The translations under genes were made by a program, and so were the position numbers. Shown piece by piece: positions 16,545 to 25,121 of a stretch of 64,000 nucleotides of DNA. How positions within the stretch are numbered: the first letter of the stretch is position 1; each line of letters starts with the position of its first letter. The notes beneath the pieces were generated by a model, which did no database searches, was not told where the DNA came from, and saw nothing but the letters and a program-made list of their open reading frames with translations. Origin of the DNA: Orlajensenia sp037404875 (GTDB lineage Bacteria; Actinomycetota; Actinomycetes; Actinomycetales; Microbacteriaceae); the NCBI RefSeq assembly GCF_037404875.1, contig NZ_JBBELO010000034.1:121051-185050 (forward strand). The letters run 5' to 3'.

Positions 16545-18650
16545 TTACGCAGCCGGCGCGTTCACGATCGTGGCGATGCGCTCGGGAACCGACTCGTCCT
16601 GCAGCGAGGTCACGTCGCCGAGCGGGCGGCCCTCCGCGATGTCGACGAGCAGGCGCCGCATGATCTTGCCGGAGCGGGTCTTGGGCAGCTCGGGGACGAA
16701 GTGCAGGTCCCGCGGCTTGGCGATCGGACCGATGGCCGTTGCGACGTGGGCGCGCAGTTCGGCGGCCAGGGCCGGGGCGTCGAGCACGGCACGGGATGCG
16801 ACCACGAACGCGGCGATCGCCTCACCCGTCGTCGCATCCGTCGTTCCGACGACCCCGGCCTCGCCCACGGCCGGGTGCGCGACGAGGGCGGACTCGACCT
16901 CGATGGTGGAGAGCCGGTGGCCCGAGACGTTGATCACGTCGTCCACCCGGCCGAGCAGCCAGATGTCGCCGTCATCGTCGTATTTCGCGCCGTCGCCGGA
17001 GAAGAAGTAGCCGCGCTCGGCGAAGCGGGCCCAGTAGGAGTCACGGTAGCGCTCCGGGTCGCCCCACACCGTGCGGGCCATGCCGGGCCAGGTGCCGTCG
17101 ATGACGAGATAGCCGCCCGAGCCGCGCGGAACATCCGCTCCGCTGTCGTCGACGACCCGCGTGCGCAGCCCGGGCAGGGCGCGAAGGGAGGAGCCGGGCT
17201 TCAGCGTCGAGACGCCGGGCAACGGCGCCATCACGGCCGCACCCGTCTCGCTCTGCCACCAGGTGTCGACGATCGGTGCGCTGCCCGCGCCGATCTGCTC
17301 CCGGAACCACACCCAGGCCTCGGGATTGATCGCCTCGCCCACGGAGCCGAGCAGGCGGATGCTCGAGAGGTCGTAGCCGGGCTCGCCCGCATCCGTCGAG
17401 CGCGGAACGCCGTCGGGGAACCACGTCATGAGCGAACGCACGAGCGTGGGTGCCGTGTAGTACGTCTTGACCCCGTAGCGCTCGATGATCTCGAAGTGAC
17501 GTCCGGCATGCGGGGTGTTGGGCGTGCCCTCGTAGATGACGCTCGTCACGCCGTTCGAGAGCGGCCCATAGAGCACATAGGAGTGCGCGGTCACCCAGGC
17601 GAGGTCGGCCGTGCACCAGTAGACGTCGTCGGGCTTGGCGTCGAACACGGCGTGGTGCGTCCACGACGTGTGCGTGAGGTAGCCGCCGCTCGTGTGCACG
17701 AGCCCCTTCGGACGCCCGGTAGTGCCCGAGGTGTAGATGATGAACAGGGGCGTCTCGGCGTCGAAGAACTCGGGCTCATGCGCCGGGGAGGCGCCGTCGA
17801 CGACATCGTGCCACCACACGTCGCGGCCCTCGGTCCATGGCACCTCGTCGCCGGTGCGACGCACGACGAGCACGTGCTCCACGGATGCGACGCCCTCGAC
17901 GGCCGCATCGGCCGCGGCCTTCACGGGCACGGCGACACCCCGCCGGAATTGGCCGTCGGAGGTCACGAGAAGCTTCGCCCCCGTATCCTCCACCCTGAAG
18001 CGCAGCGCCTCGGCCGAGAAGCCGCCGAAGACGAGGGAGTGCACGGCGCCGATGCGGGCGATGGCGAGCGTGATGATGACCGTCTCGAGCAGCACCGGAA
18101 GGTAGACGACGACCCGGTCGCCTTTGCCGATGCCGAGCGCGGTGAGCGCGTTGGCCGCTTTCGCCACCTCACTCTGAAGCTCCGCGTACGTGAGCGACCG
18201 GCGGTCGCCACGCTCGCCCTCGAAGTGGAAGGCGACCTTGTCGCCCGCGCCCGCGGCGACGTGGCGGTCCACGCAGTTGACGGCGACGTTGAGACGGCCC
18301 CCGGCGAACCATTCCGCTCGCGGAATACTCAGTTCGCCCTGCGCATCGCGCGTCGCAGGTTCCCACGTGTGCGTCGTGTGCCACGGCTGCGCCCAGGCGA
18401 GGCGGCGCGCCTGCTCGGCCCAGAATGCCACCGGGTCGAGGGCGGCGCGCGCGTACTCGTCGGCGCCCACGTTGGCCGTCGCCGCGAACCCCGCGGGTGC
18501 CGCAAAGCGCCGCTGCTCATCGAGCAGGGCTCGGATCGTCGGGCCCGACCGCTCCGCGCTGGAGGCCGAGCCACCGGATGCGGCGCCTTCCGTTGCCAGG
18601 CCCCCCGTTGTCAGGCCTTCCGTTGTCAGGCCCACCGCCGCACCGCCCAC
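16545..18650 (-). CDS. acsA: Acetyl-CoA synthetase (AMP-forming)
   Basis: Up to 701 residues from GTG 18650 (GTG 18635 also possible), overlapping the upstream permease stop. Family motifs are complete: IIYTSGTTGRPKG (P-loop), DTWWQSETG with the acetate-pocket tryptophan, YFFSGDGAKYDDDGDIWLLGR, and the C-terminal PKTRSGKIMRR with the lysine that is the acetylation-control site. It converts acetate, ATP and CoA to acetyl-CoA. The first ~38 residues are an unusual Gly/Thr/Ala-rich extension encoded by three 15-bp tandem repeats. It is the last gene of an SsuB-SsuA-SsuC-type transporter unit. Confidence 0.9.
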   Translation of the reverse strand: MGGAAVGLTTEGLTTGGLATEGAASGGSASSAERSGPTIRALLDEQRRFAAPAGFAATANVGADEYARAALDPVAFWAEQARRLAWAQPWHTTHTWEPATRDAQGELSIPRAEWFAGGRLNVAVNCVDRHVAAGAGDKVAFHFEGERGDRRSLTYAELQSEVAKAANALTALGIGKGDRVVVYLPVLLETVIITLAIARIGAVHSLVFGGFSAEALRFRVEDTGAKLLVTSDGQFRRGVAVPVKAAADAAVEGVASVEHVLVVRRTGDEVPWTEGRDVWWHDVVDGASPAHEPEFFDAETPLFIIYTSGTTGRPKGLVHTSGGYLTHTSWTHHAVFDAKPDDVYWCTADLAWVTAHSYVLYGPLSNGVTSVIYEGTPNTPHAGRHFEIIERYGVKTYYTAPTLVRSLMTWFPDGVPRSTDAGEPGYDLSSIRLLGSVGEAINPEAWVWFREQIGAGSAPIVDTWWQSETGAAVMAPLPGVSTLKPGSSLRALPGLRTRVVDDSGADVPRGSGGYLVIDGTWPGMARTVWGDPERYRDSYWARFAERGYFFSGDGAKYDDDGDIWLLGRVDDVINVSGHRLSTIEVESALVAHPAVGEAGVVGTTDATTGEAIAAFVVASRAVLDAPALAAELRAHVATAIGPIAKPRDLHFVPELPKTRSGKIMRRLLVDIAEGRPLGDVTSLQDESVPERIATIVNAPAA
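18586..18630. repeat. Three 15-bp tandem repeats at the acsA 5' end
   Basis: CCTTCCGTTGCCAGG, CCCCCCGTTGTCAGG and CCTTCCGTTGTCAGG follow one another exactly. Read on the minus strand they encode LTTEG-LTTGG-LATEG near the acsA N-terminus. The unit is five codons, so length change would keep the frame. The outermost copy overlaps the permease stop codon. Confidence 0.8.
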
Positions 18651-19501
18651 CGCTCGAAGAGCCCGACGAGCGAGTCCGTGAGCTTGCCGAGCACAGCCAG
18701 CAGGATGATCGCGAGGAAGGTGCGGTCGAGGCGGCCGCTGTTGGTGGAGTCCACGAGCAGGAACCCGAGGCCCATCGAGGAGCCTAGAAGCTCGGCGGCC
18801 ACGAGGAAGAGCCAGGCCTGAGCGAGCGCGAGCCGCAGCCCCGAGATGACCGAGGGCACGACGGCCGGCAGCTGCACCGCTCCGAAGAGGCGCACTCCGC
18901 CCAGCCCGAAGGTTCGTCCGGCCTCGACGAGCTGGCGGTCCACGTGCCTGAGCGCGAGGGAGACCGTCGTGTAGACCGGGAAGAAGGCGCCGATGGCGAT
19001 GAGGGTCACCTTCGACTCCTCGCCGAGTTTCAGCCAGAGAACCAGCAGTGGAAGCCAGGCCAGCGAGGGCACCGCACGCAGTGCGCCGAGCGTCGGAGCC
19101 AGCAGGATGTCGCCGAGTCGTGACAGGCCGACGAGGGCGCCGACCAGCAGCCCGATTCCGCCGCCGATGGCGAACCCCAGCAGCACCCGCTGCGTCGAGA
19201 TGGCGACGTAGAGGCCGAGCTGGCCGCGCTGGATGAGATCGATGAACGCCGTCCAGACCATGGCAGGCGAGGGCAGCTGCGATACGGGCACAAGCCCGAG
19301 CGTCGTCACGAGCTGCCAGGTCGCCAGCACGAGAATCGGAAGCAGCAGGCCGCCGACGAGAATGAACCAGCGTCGGCGCGTCAGCGGTACGCGGTGGTCG
19401 GAAGCGGGGACGACCGGCGGTCGGGCACGGCGGGAATCGGGGTCGACCGAGAATCCGCCCGCGCTCGCGACGGCGTTCGTCTCCTGCGTCTGGTAGACCA
19501 T
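18626..19501 (-). CDS. ABC transporter permease (SsuC/TauC-like)
   Basis: 291 residues from ATG 19501, chosen on GGAGAGGAGAAG upstream. Roughly six membrane helices follow a ~50-residue soluble N-terminus. The ATPase-contact EAA-type loop is seen as VEAGRTFGLGGVRLFGAVQLP. This belongs to the permease family of sulfonate, taurine and nitrate importers. It lies downstream of a matching binding protein and ATPase and immediately upstream of acsA, so the four genes are probably one operon. Confidence 0.85.
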   Translation of the reverse strand: MVYQTQETNAVASAGGFSVDPDSRRARPPVVPASDHRVPLTRRRWFILVGGLLLPILVLATWQLVTTLGLVPVSQLPSPAMVWTAFIDLIQRGQLGLYVAISTQRVLLGFAIGGGIGLLVGALVGLSRLGDILLAPTLGALRAVPSLAWLPLLVLWLKLGEESKVTLIAIGAFFPVYTTVSLALRHVDRQLVEAGRTFGLGGVRLFGAVQLPAVVPSVISGLRLALAQAWLFLVAAELLGSSMGLGFLLVDSTNSGRLDRTFLAIILLAVLGKLTDSLVGLFERWAVRRWA

Positions 19502-19547
19502 GTGCTTCTCCTCTCCGTGCTTCGAAGTCTCAGTGCTCTCGAGTCGC

Positions 19548-20594
19548 TCAGCCGATCGCCTTGGGGTCGGCCTTCTTCGCGAACTCGTCGTTGACGATGG
19601 TCTTGAGCGCGTCATCCACCTGCTGCTGGCTCGCGACGTCGCCGTTCGCGACGAACACGGGGCCGATCTTCTTCAGCACCTTCACCTGCGCGGAACCGGG
19701 AACGTTGTCGACGTCGAGGTTGGTGCGCTCGCTGATGACGGTCGAGGCGACGGCGGGGTCGAGGCTCGCGACCCCTGCCAGGATGTCAGCCGTCTTCTCC
19801 GGGTTCTTCAGTGCCCAGGCCCGGGCGTGCTCGTAGGCGTTCACCACGGTCTGGGCGACGTCGGGCTTGGTCTTCAGGAACGTCTCGGTCGCGTTCAAGA
19901 AGCCGTAGCTGTTGAAGTCCACGTTGCGGTAGATGAGCTTGGCACCCGACTGCTCTGCGCCGGCCATGATCGGGTCGAGCCCCGACCACGCGTCGACGGC
20001 CCCGTTCTGCAGGGCCGCCCAGCCATCGGCGTGCTGCAGATTCTGCACCGTGACGTCGTCGGCCGAGAGCCCGTTGGCCTCGAGTGCCTGCAGCAGGAAG
20101 AAGTACGGGTCGGTGCCCTTGGTGGCCGCGACCTGCTTGCCCTTCAGCTGCTTGACGGAGGTGATGGGCGAGTCCTTGCCGACCACGATCGCCGACCATT
20201 CCGGCTGCGAGAAGATGTCGATCACCTGAATGGGCGAGCCGTTCGACCGGGCGAGCAGCGCAGCCGAACCCGCCGTCGAGCCGACGTCGATGGCACCGGC
20301 GCGCAGGGCCTCGTTGGCCTTGTTCGAGCCGGCCGACTGAATCCAGTTGACCGTGATGCCCTGGTCTTTCAGCGCATCCTCGAGCCAGCCCTGGTCTTTG
20401 ATCACGAGGCTGAGCGGGTTGTAGGTGGCGAAGTCGATGTTGAGGGTGCCGCCCTCGGTCACGACGCCCTTGGCGGCGCTGGTTGCGGGAGCCGCGGGCG
20501 CGGCCGAGCTCTCGCCGGCCACGCAGCCGGTGAGGAGCAGTGCGACGGATGCGGCCGCGGCCGCGAGGGTGGCGGCGGTTGTCGTGCGGTTCAT
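19548..20594 (-). CDS. ABC transporter substrate-binding lipoprotein (SsuA/TauA-like)
   Basis: 348 residues from ATG 20594 (AGGAGAG upstream). The signal peptide ends in a lipobox, LLTGC, with Cys at about residue 24. The mature protein reads INFATYNPLSLV-like at the start (FATYNPLSLVIKDQGWLEDA), with QSAGSNKANEALRAGAIDVG and STAGSAALLARSNGSPI, typical of aliphatic sulfonate-binding proteins. It captures the substrate outside the membrane for the SsuC-like permease. The true ligand (sulfonate, taurine, nitrate or other small organic anion) is not determined by sequence. Confidence 0.85.
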   Translation of the reverse strand: MNRTTTAATLAAAAASVALLLTGCVAGESSAAPAAPATSAAKGVVTEGGTLNIDFATYNPLSLVIKDQGWLEDALKDQGITVNWIQSAGSNKANEALRAGAIDVGSTAGSAALLARSNGSPIQVIDIFSQPEWSAIVVGKDSPITSVKQLKGKQVAATKGTDPYFFLLQALEANGLSADDVTVQNLQHADGWAALQNGAVDAWSGLDPIMAGAEQSGAKLIYRNVDFNSYGFLNATETFLKTKPDVAQTVVNAYEHARAWALKNPEKTADILAGVASLDPAVASTVISERTNLDVDNVPGSAQVKVLKKIGPVFVANGDVASQQQVDDALKTIVNDEFAKKADPKAIG

Positions 20595-20694
20595 GTTCTC
20601 TCCTGTGCTGTGGGGGAGTGGTGCTGTGGGCGGTGCTCGAAGCGGTGCTCTGGATGGACGGCCCGAGAAAAGACCGACCGGTGGGGTGGGGGCC

Positions 20695-21564
20695 TCAGTA
20701 GGGGAAGACGGGGATGCCGCTCCGGCTCTCGCGTTCGCTCCGGTCGCGGCCGTGCGGATCGATGCCGAGCCCCTCGAGCAGCTCCGCTCGCAGTTGGGCC
20801 AGCTCTGCGGATCCGCGGTCCCGAGGGCGGGATCCCGGAACGGTGACGATCCGCTGCACCGTGGCCGGCTCGGAGTCGCTCGTGCGGCCGAGGAGCACGA
20901 CCCGGTCGGCGAGTTGCAGCGCCTCATCGACGTCGTGCGTGACGAGCAGCACGGTCGTCGGCTGGGCGGAGTGCACGTCGAGAAGCAGGTCCTGCATGCG
21001 CAGCCGGGTGAGGGCGTCGAGGGCGCCGAACGGTTCGTCCAGAAGCAGCACCTGCGGACGTCGGGCCAGTGCGCGTGCCAGCGAGGCGCGTTGCGCCATG
21101 CCGCCCGACACCTCGCGGGGGCGCTGGCCGGCGGCGCTCTCGAGTCCCACCAGCTGCAGCAACCGGTTGACGGCCTCGGTCGCCGCTGGCTTCCGAGTGG
21201 AGCGCGGGATGCCGAGGGCCACGTTGCCCGCGATGCTGCGCCACGGCAGCAGGCGCGGTTCCTGGAACCCGACGGCGGCTCTGGGGTCGAAGGATGTGAC
21301 GGCGGTTCCGTCGATGCTCACCGTTCCGGCGCTCGCCGCGTCGAGACCGCCGGCGATGCGCAGCAGCGTGGACTTGCCGCATCCGCTCGCCCCGATGATC
21401 GCGACGATCTCGCCGCTGGCCACCTCCAGATCGATGCCGGCGAGAACGGGCCGCACCTCAGCTGTCCGGCCCCGTTCCCTGGCCACGGGGAACGACCGAG
21501 CGACGCCGGCGAACCGCACGGGTGCGGCAGCGGGCGCGGCAGGTGCGGCTGATGCGGCGGGCAT
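20695..21564 (-). CDS. ABC transporter ATP-binding protein (SsuB/TauB-like)
   Basis: 289 residues. Walker A GASGCGKST, Q-loop VGFQEPRLLPW, signature VSGGMAQRASLARAL and Walker B VLLLDEPFGALD are intact, with the switch histidine in VTHDVDEAL. The Q-loop sequence is the form found in sulfonate/nitrate/taurine importers. The C-terminal ~45 residues are Arg/Glu-rich. First gene of the ssuB-ssuA-ssuC-acsA unit; the ~130 bases upstream presumably carry its promoter. Confidence 0.86.
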   Translation of the reverse strand: MPAASAAPAAPAAAPVRFAGVARSFPVARERGRTAEVRPVLAGIDLEVASGEIVAIIGASGCGKSTLLRIAGGLDAASAGTVSIDGTAVTSFDPRAAVGFQEPRLLPWRSIAGNVALGIPRSTRKPAATEAVNRLLQLVGLESAAGQRPREVSGGMAQRASLARALARRPQVLLLDEPFGALDALTRLRMQDLLLDVHSAQPTTVLLVTHDVDEALQLADRVVLLGRTSDSEPATVQRIVTVPGSRPRDRGSAELAQLRAELLEGLGIDPHGRDRSERESRSGIPVFPY

Positions 21565-21698
21565 GGCGGACTTTCGTGAGGCGTCGATGGACGTACTCGA
21601 CGCTAATCACGACACCCCGCGACGACACACGTCACCGACCCACGGCGTAACACTCCGAGTGCCCGGGCCGGGGCGGTAGCCGTCAGTCGGCTGGCCGC

Positions 21699-22181
21699 TC
21701 AGAGCTCCTTCGCCATGTGCAGCGAGGTGGTGAGGTACCCCAGGCTCTCGTAGAGGGTGATCGCCGGCAGGTTGTACGCGAACACGTTCAAGCCGAGGGA
21801 GCGGGCACCGTGCTCGCGGGCGATGCCGTCGGCCCGGGTGAGTACCAGCCGCGCGATGCCGCGGCGCTGGAACTCGTCGAAGACGCGGATGTCCCAGATC
21901 CACCAGTTCTCTGCGGAGGAGTCCTGATACGGGCCGAGCCAGAGCCAGCCGGCGTCTTCTCCGTTCACGACGATGGTGAAGAGCAGGTGCCCCTCGACCA
22001 GCCGCCCGCCTGGGAAGAACTGCGCCTGGCTGAGCGCGCTCGCCGCATCGGCCTGCTCGGCGGAGTCGCCGGCCTCCATGCGGGACTCCTCGTACTCCCG
22101 CATCGCGACGGGGAGCCAGGCGTCGATCTCCTCCTGCGACTTGGGTCGCAGCGTGAGTTCGTGGTCCTGTACGGGTGCCAT
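21699..22181 (-). CDS. GNAT family N-acetyltransferase
   Basis: 160 residues from ATG 22181. The acetyl-CoA-binding motif is VFDEFQRRGIARLVLTRADG (Q/R-x-x-G-x-A), preceded by the beta-strand WWIWDIRV and followed by LGLNVFAYNLPAITLYESLG, the usual C-terminal N...A...Y-E-x-x-G-F/Y pattern. It transfers an acetyl group to an unknown amine. Divergent from the SDR at 22214, with only 32 bases between starts. Confidence 0.88.
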   Translation of the reverse strand: MAPVQDHELTLRPKSQEEIDAWLPVAMREYEESRMEAGDSAEQADAASALSQAQFFPGGRLVEGHLLFTIVVNGEDAGWLWLGPYQDSSAENWWIWDIRVFDEFQRRGIARLVLTRADGIAREHGARSLGLNVFAYNLPAITLYESLGYLTTSLHMAKEL

Positions 22182-22213
22182 GACGCCATCCTGCCACGGG
22201 GCAGAATGGGGGG

Positions 22214-23050
22214 ATGAAGAGATCCGTGCGGGGCGCATCCGTGCTCATCACCGGTGCGGCGATGGGCATGGGCCGGCTCTACGCCGAGCGCGCTGTCGCC
22301 GAGGGCGCCAAGCACGTCGTGCTCTGGGACCGGGATGCCGCGGGCCTCGCCTCGACGGTGGATCACCTCGGCGAGCTCTCGCGTGGGCGAACGCGCATCT
22401 ACTCCTACGTCGTCGACATCTCCGACCTCGGGGCGATCGCGAAGACCGCGCAGCGGGTGCGCAAGGAGATCGGCAATCCCGACGTGCTCATCAACAACGC
22501 CGGCATCGTGCGGGGAAACCAGTTCTTCTGGGAGACCAACAACGGGGATGACACCCGTCGCACCATCCAGGTGAACACCCTCGCCCCGATGTACATCACC
22601 CGGGAGTTCCTGCCCGGCATGATCGCGCGCGCGTATCGTCCCTCGCGCATCGTGAACATCGCCTCGGCTGCGGGAATGCTCGCGAACCCGCGGATGAGTG
22701 TCTATGCGGCCTCGAAGGCAGCCGTGATCGGGTGGAGCGACTCGCTGCGGCTCGAGCTCGAACAGCAGGACCACACCAACGTGAAGGTCACCACCGTATG
22801 CCCCAGCTACATCTCGACGGGCATGTTCGAGGGCGCCCGCGGCCCGTTGCTCACGCCTGTGCTCACGCCGGAATACGTCGTGGACCGCGTGTGGAGCGCG
22901 ATGCTGGCCGGCCGGCCGATGCTCGTGCTCCCGCGCTCGGTCACGCTGTCGAGGGTGATGCGCGGCGTGCTTCCCCAGCGGGCATTCGACGCGGTCGTCG
23001 GCCGGTTCTTCGGCGTGCACCGGTCGATGGAGCACTTCACCGGTCGCTGA
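22214..23050 (+). CDS. SDR family NAD(P)-dependent oxidoreductase (SDR16C-like)
   Basis: 278 residues. Complete classical SDR motifs: TGAAMGMG (residues 13-20), NNAG in DVLINNAGIVRG, the catalytic Ser in IVNIASAAGML, and YAASK. The C-terminal hydrophobic stretch (RVMRGVLPQRAFDAVVGRFF) and overall arrangement resemble retinol/acyl-dehydrogenase-like SDR16C enzymes. Likely oxidises or reduces a lipophilic alcohol or ketone. It is divergent from the GNAT gene and convergent with a small membrane protein. Substrate unknown. Confidence 0.83.
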   Translation: MKRSVRGASVLITGAAMGMGRLYAERAVAEGAKHVVLWDRDAAGLASTVDHLGELSRGRTRIYSYVVDISDLGAIAKTAQRVRKEIGNPDVLINNAGIVRGNQFFWETNNGDDTRRTIQVNTLAPMYITREFLPGMIARAYRPSRIVNIASAAGMLANPRMSVYAASKAAVIGWSDSLRLELEQQDHTNVKVTTVCPSYISTGMFEGARGPLLTPVLTPEYVVDRVWSAMLAGRPMLVLPRSVTLSRVMRGVLPQRAFDAVVGRFFGVHRSMEHFTGR

Positions 23051-23065
23051 ACGACGGCGGGCGCG

Positions 23066-23482
23066 TCAGGAGGTCGCGCGCGGAACGCCCGAGAGCACGA
23101 GCCAGGCGCCGAGGCTGAACACGGCGACGACGAGCACGATGCCTCCGAGGGGTACCCAGAAGGCGATGCGTCGCAGCACGAGCAGCACGATGGCGGCGGC
23201 GAGCGCGAGCACTGCCGCCGCGACCGGTCCGATGAGCGCGATCCAGAATCCAGCAGCCATGCGGTCGTAATCGCACACCACGCTGCCTCCGCAGGGATCC
23301 GACGCGAAGGCGAGGAAGAACGAGAGCACGCACGCCGCGCCGGCCACGAGCACCAGCAGCACGAGCAGCACGATGGTGCTCACCAGGTCCCACACCTTCA
23401 CCGGCGGCTTCATGCGCCAATTCTGCCGTGCCTGTCGATCGGACGCGCTCTCATCCGTCATCTCTGCAGAAGGGTCGCTCAC
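23066..23482 (-). CDS. Small membrane protein of unknown function
   Basis: 138 residues. A charged N-terminus of about 30 residues is followed by three predicted membrane helices (LVSTIVLLVLLVLVAGAACV; FWIALIGPVAAAVLALAAAI; FWVPLGGIVLVVAVFSLGAW). Two cysteines lie in the short first outer loop (SDPCGGSVVCDYDR), which could form a disulfide. I do not recognise the family. Its 5' end overlaps a candidate ECF42-type promoter for the divergent DGPF gene (23433-23459). Confidence 0.65.
   Translation of the reverse strand: MSDPSAEMTDESASDRQARQNWRMKPPVKVWDLVSTIVLLVLLVLVAGAACVLSFFLAFASDPCGGSVVCDYDRMAAGFWIALIGPVAAAVLALAAAIVLLVLRRIAFWVPLGGIVLVVAVFSLGAWLVLSGVPRATS
23433..23459 (+). promoter_or_regulatory. 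Candidate ECF42-type promoter of the DGPF gene
   Basis: TGTCGA (23433-23438), a 17-base spacer, then CGTC (23456-23459), about 50 bases before the DGPF gene ATG. This matches the -35 TGTCGA / -10 CG(A/T)C pattern I recall for ECF42 sigma factors, whose cognate gene lies just downstream. It lies inside the 5' end of the divergent membrane protein gene. Confidence 0.5.
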
Positions 23483-23508
23483 CGCGACCCCCGGTGAAAG
23501 GATGAATC

Positions 23509-23886
23509 ATGCAGTACGCACTTTTTCTCAACTACCTCGAGGCGCAGGACGCCGACATCAGCGAAGAGGCGATGCGCGAGGCGATGGGGGCCTTCGACGA
23601 GTACGCGGCGGCGCTCGGCGAGGCTGGCGCGATGGTCGGCGTGCAGATTCTGCAGCCGGTGGCCATGTCGACGACCCTCACGCTGCGCAGCGGCTCGCTG
23701 CAGGTGCAGGACGGGCCGTTCATCGACACGAAGGAGCGCATCGGCGGGGTCTTCGTCATCGACGTGCCCGACCTGGATGCGGCGATCGCCTGGGCGGAGC
23801 GCTGCCCGGCCGCCCAGTGGGGAAGCATCGAGATTCGGCCGACCGCTCTCACCTGGAGCTCGGAGCGCGGGTGGTACCAGGGCTGA
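23509..23886 (+). CDS. YCII-related DGPF-domain protein
   Basis: 125 residues with the diagnostic DGPF in LQVQDGPFIDTKERIGGVFV, followed by DVPDLDAAIAWAERCPAAQWGSIEIRP. The fold is a ferredoxin-like YCII/dimeric alpha-beta barrel. DGPF genes are the standard neighbours and targets of ECF42 sigma factors, and such a sigma gene follows directly. Biochemical role unknown. The ATG has an AAAGGA Shine-Dalgarno. A candidate ECF42 promoter is upstream. Confidence 0.85.
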   Translation: MQYALFLNYLEAQDADISEEAMREAMGAFDEYAAALGEAGAMVGVQILQPVAMSTTLTLRSGSLQVQDGPFIDTKERIGGVFVIDVPDLDAAIAWAERCPAAQWGSIEIRPTALTWSSERGWYQG

Positions 23887-23954
23887 GCGCAGAGGCGGCC
23901 GCGGCGGCGCGGGCCGAGTAGGCCGCCCGCGCCTCCTACGGTCGGCTGCTCGCG

Positions 23955-25121
23955 GTGCTCGCCGTCCCGACCGGCGACATCGCGCTCGCGGAGGACTGCC
24001 TCGCCGACGCCTTCGAGCGGGCGCTCGCCGGCTGGCCGAGCAGCGGCATCCCCGACAACCCGGAGGGCTGGCTGCTCACCGTCGCACGCAACCGGCAACG
24101 GGACGCCTTCCGTTCGGCGGCACACCGAACGACGGGGCAACTCGACGAGCAGGCGGCGCTCGTCGAGCAGATCGACCCGGATGCCATCGGCGACAAGCGC
24201 CTGGAGTTGCTCTTCACGTGCGCCCATCCGGCTATCGACCCGTCGGTGCGCACGCCGCTCATGCTCCAGGCCGTGCTGGGCTTCGACGCCGCCCAGATCG
24301 CGGCCGCATTCACCGTGCCTCCATCGGCCATGGCCCAGCGCCTCGTGCGGGCCAAGCGCCGCATCCGTTCTGCGCGCATCCCCTTCGTCGTGCCGACACG
24401 AGCCGACATGCCGCGGCGCCTCCCGGCCGTCCTCGAGGCGATCTACGGTGCCTATGCCATCGACTGGCGCGGGGTCTCGGGTCTGCGCCTGCGCGATGGC
24501 CTCGCCGGTGAGGCCCTCTACCTCGCGGTCACCCTCGCCGACCTGCTGGCAGAGGAGCCCGAGGCCCACGGGCTCGCCGCGCTGATCTGCCTCTCGATAT
24601 CGCGCGCGGAGGCGCGCATCGGCGATGCCGGCCGCTACATTCCGGTGCACGAGCAAGACGTGCGGCAGTGGAACCGGGCGCTGCTGCGTCGAGGTGAGCG
24701 GCATCTCGCCCGAGCGGCGAGCAGCGGTCGACCGCCGGGACGGTTCCAGCTCGAGGCGGCGATCCAGTCGGCCCACTGCGCCGGGGCGGTCACGGGGAGA
24801 ACCGATTGGGATGCCGTGGTTCGCCTCTACGGAAAACTCGTTCTCGTGGCGCCGACGCTCGGCGCCCGCGTCGCCATGGCCTCTGCGGTTGCGGAGCTCG
24901 AGGGTTCGGCGATCGGGCTGGAGGCGCTGGACCGCATCGACGATGACGGAGTCGACCGCTTCCAGCCTGCGTGGGCGACGCGCGCCCATCTGCTCGCGGA
25001 CCTCGGGCGAACGGATGCCGCTGCCGCCGCGTACGCGCGCGCCATCGCGCTCTCGACGGAGCCGGGCGAGCGGGCCTTCCTCGCTGAGCGACGAGCGCAG
25101 TTGCCGGCTGCGACCCGCTAG
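23955..25121 (+). CDS. ECF42-type RNA polymerase sigma factor with C-terminal TPR region; N-terminus interrupted by an in-frame TAG
   Basis: 388 residues from GTG 23955. Region 2 is visible as ALAEDCLADAFERALAGWP and NPEGWLLTVARNRQRDAFR; region 4 as MLQAVLGFDAAQIAAAFTVP, followed by a ~200-residue helical, TPR-like C-terminal part (DUF6596-type), as in ECF42 factors. The homologous N-terminus (AARASYGRLLA) continues in frame upstream of GTG 23955 but is cut from the likely start (GTG 23871, overlapping the DGPF gene) by TAG at 23919-23921. GTG 23955 has no Shine-Dalgarno. Either a shortened protein is made, the stop is read through, or the gene is inactive. Confidence 0.75.
   Translation: MLAVPTGDIALAEDCLADAFERALAGWPSSGIPDNPEGWLLTVARNRQRDAFRSAAHRTTGQLDEQAALVEQIDPDAIGDKRLELLFTCAHPAIDPSVRTPLMLQAVLGFDAAQIAAAFTVPPSAMAQRLVRAKRRIRSARIPFVVPTRADMPRRLPAVLEAIYGAYAIDWRGVSGLRLRDGLAGEALYLAVTLADLLAEEPEAHGLAALICLSISRAEARIGDAGRYIPVHEQDVRQWNRALLRRGERHLARAASSGRPPGRFQLEAAIQSAHCAGAVTGRTDWDAVVRLYGKLVLVAPTLGARVAMASAVAELEGSAIGLEALDRIDDDGVDRFQPAWATRAHLLADLGRTDAAAAAYARAIALSTEPGERAFLAERRAQLPAATR

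Noticed and set aside
16527..18821. 764-codon + strand frame over acsA
   Set aside because: Antisense shadow; the minus strand has full acetyl-CoA synthetase motifs.
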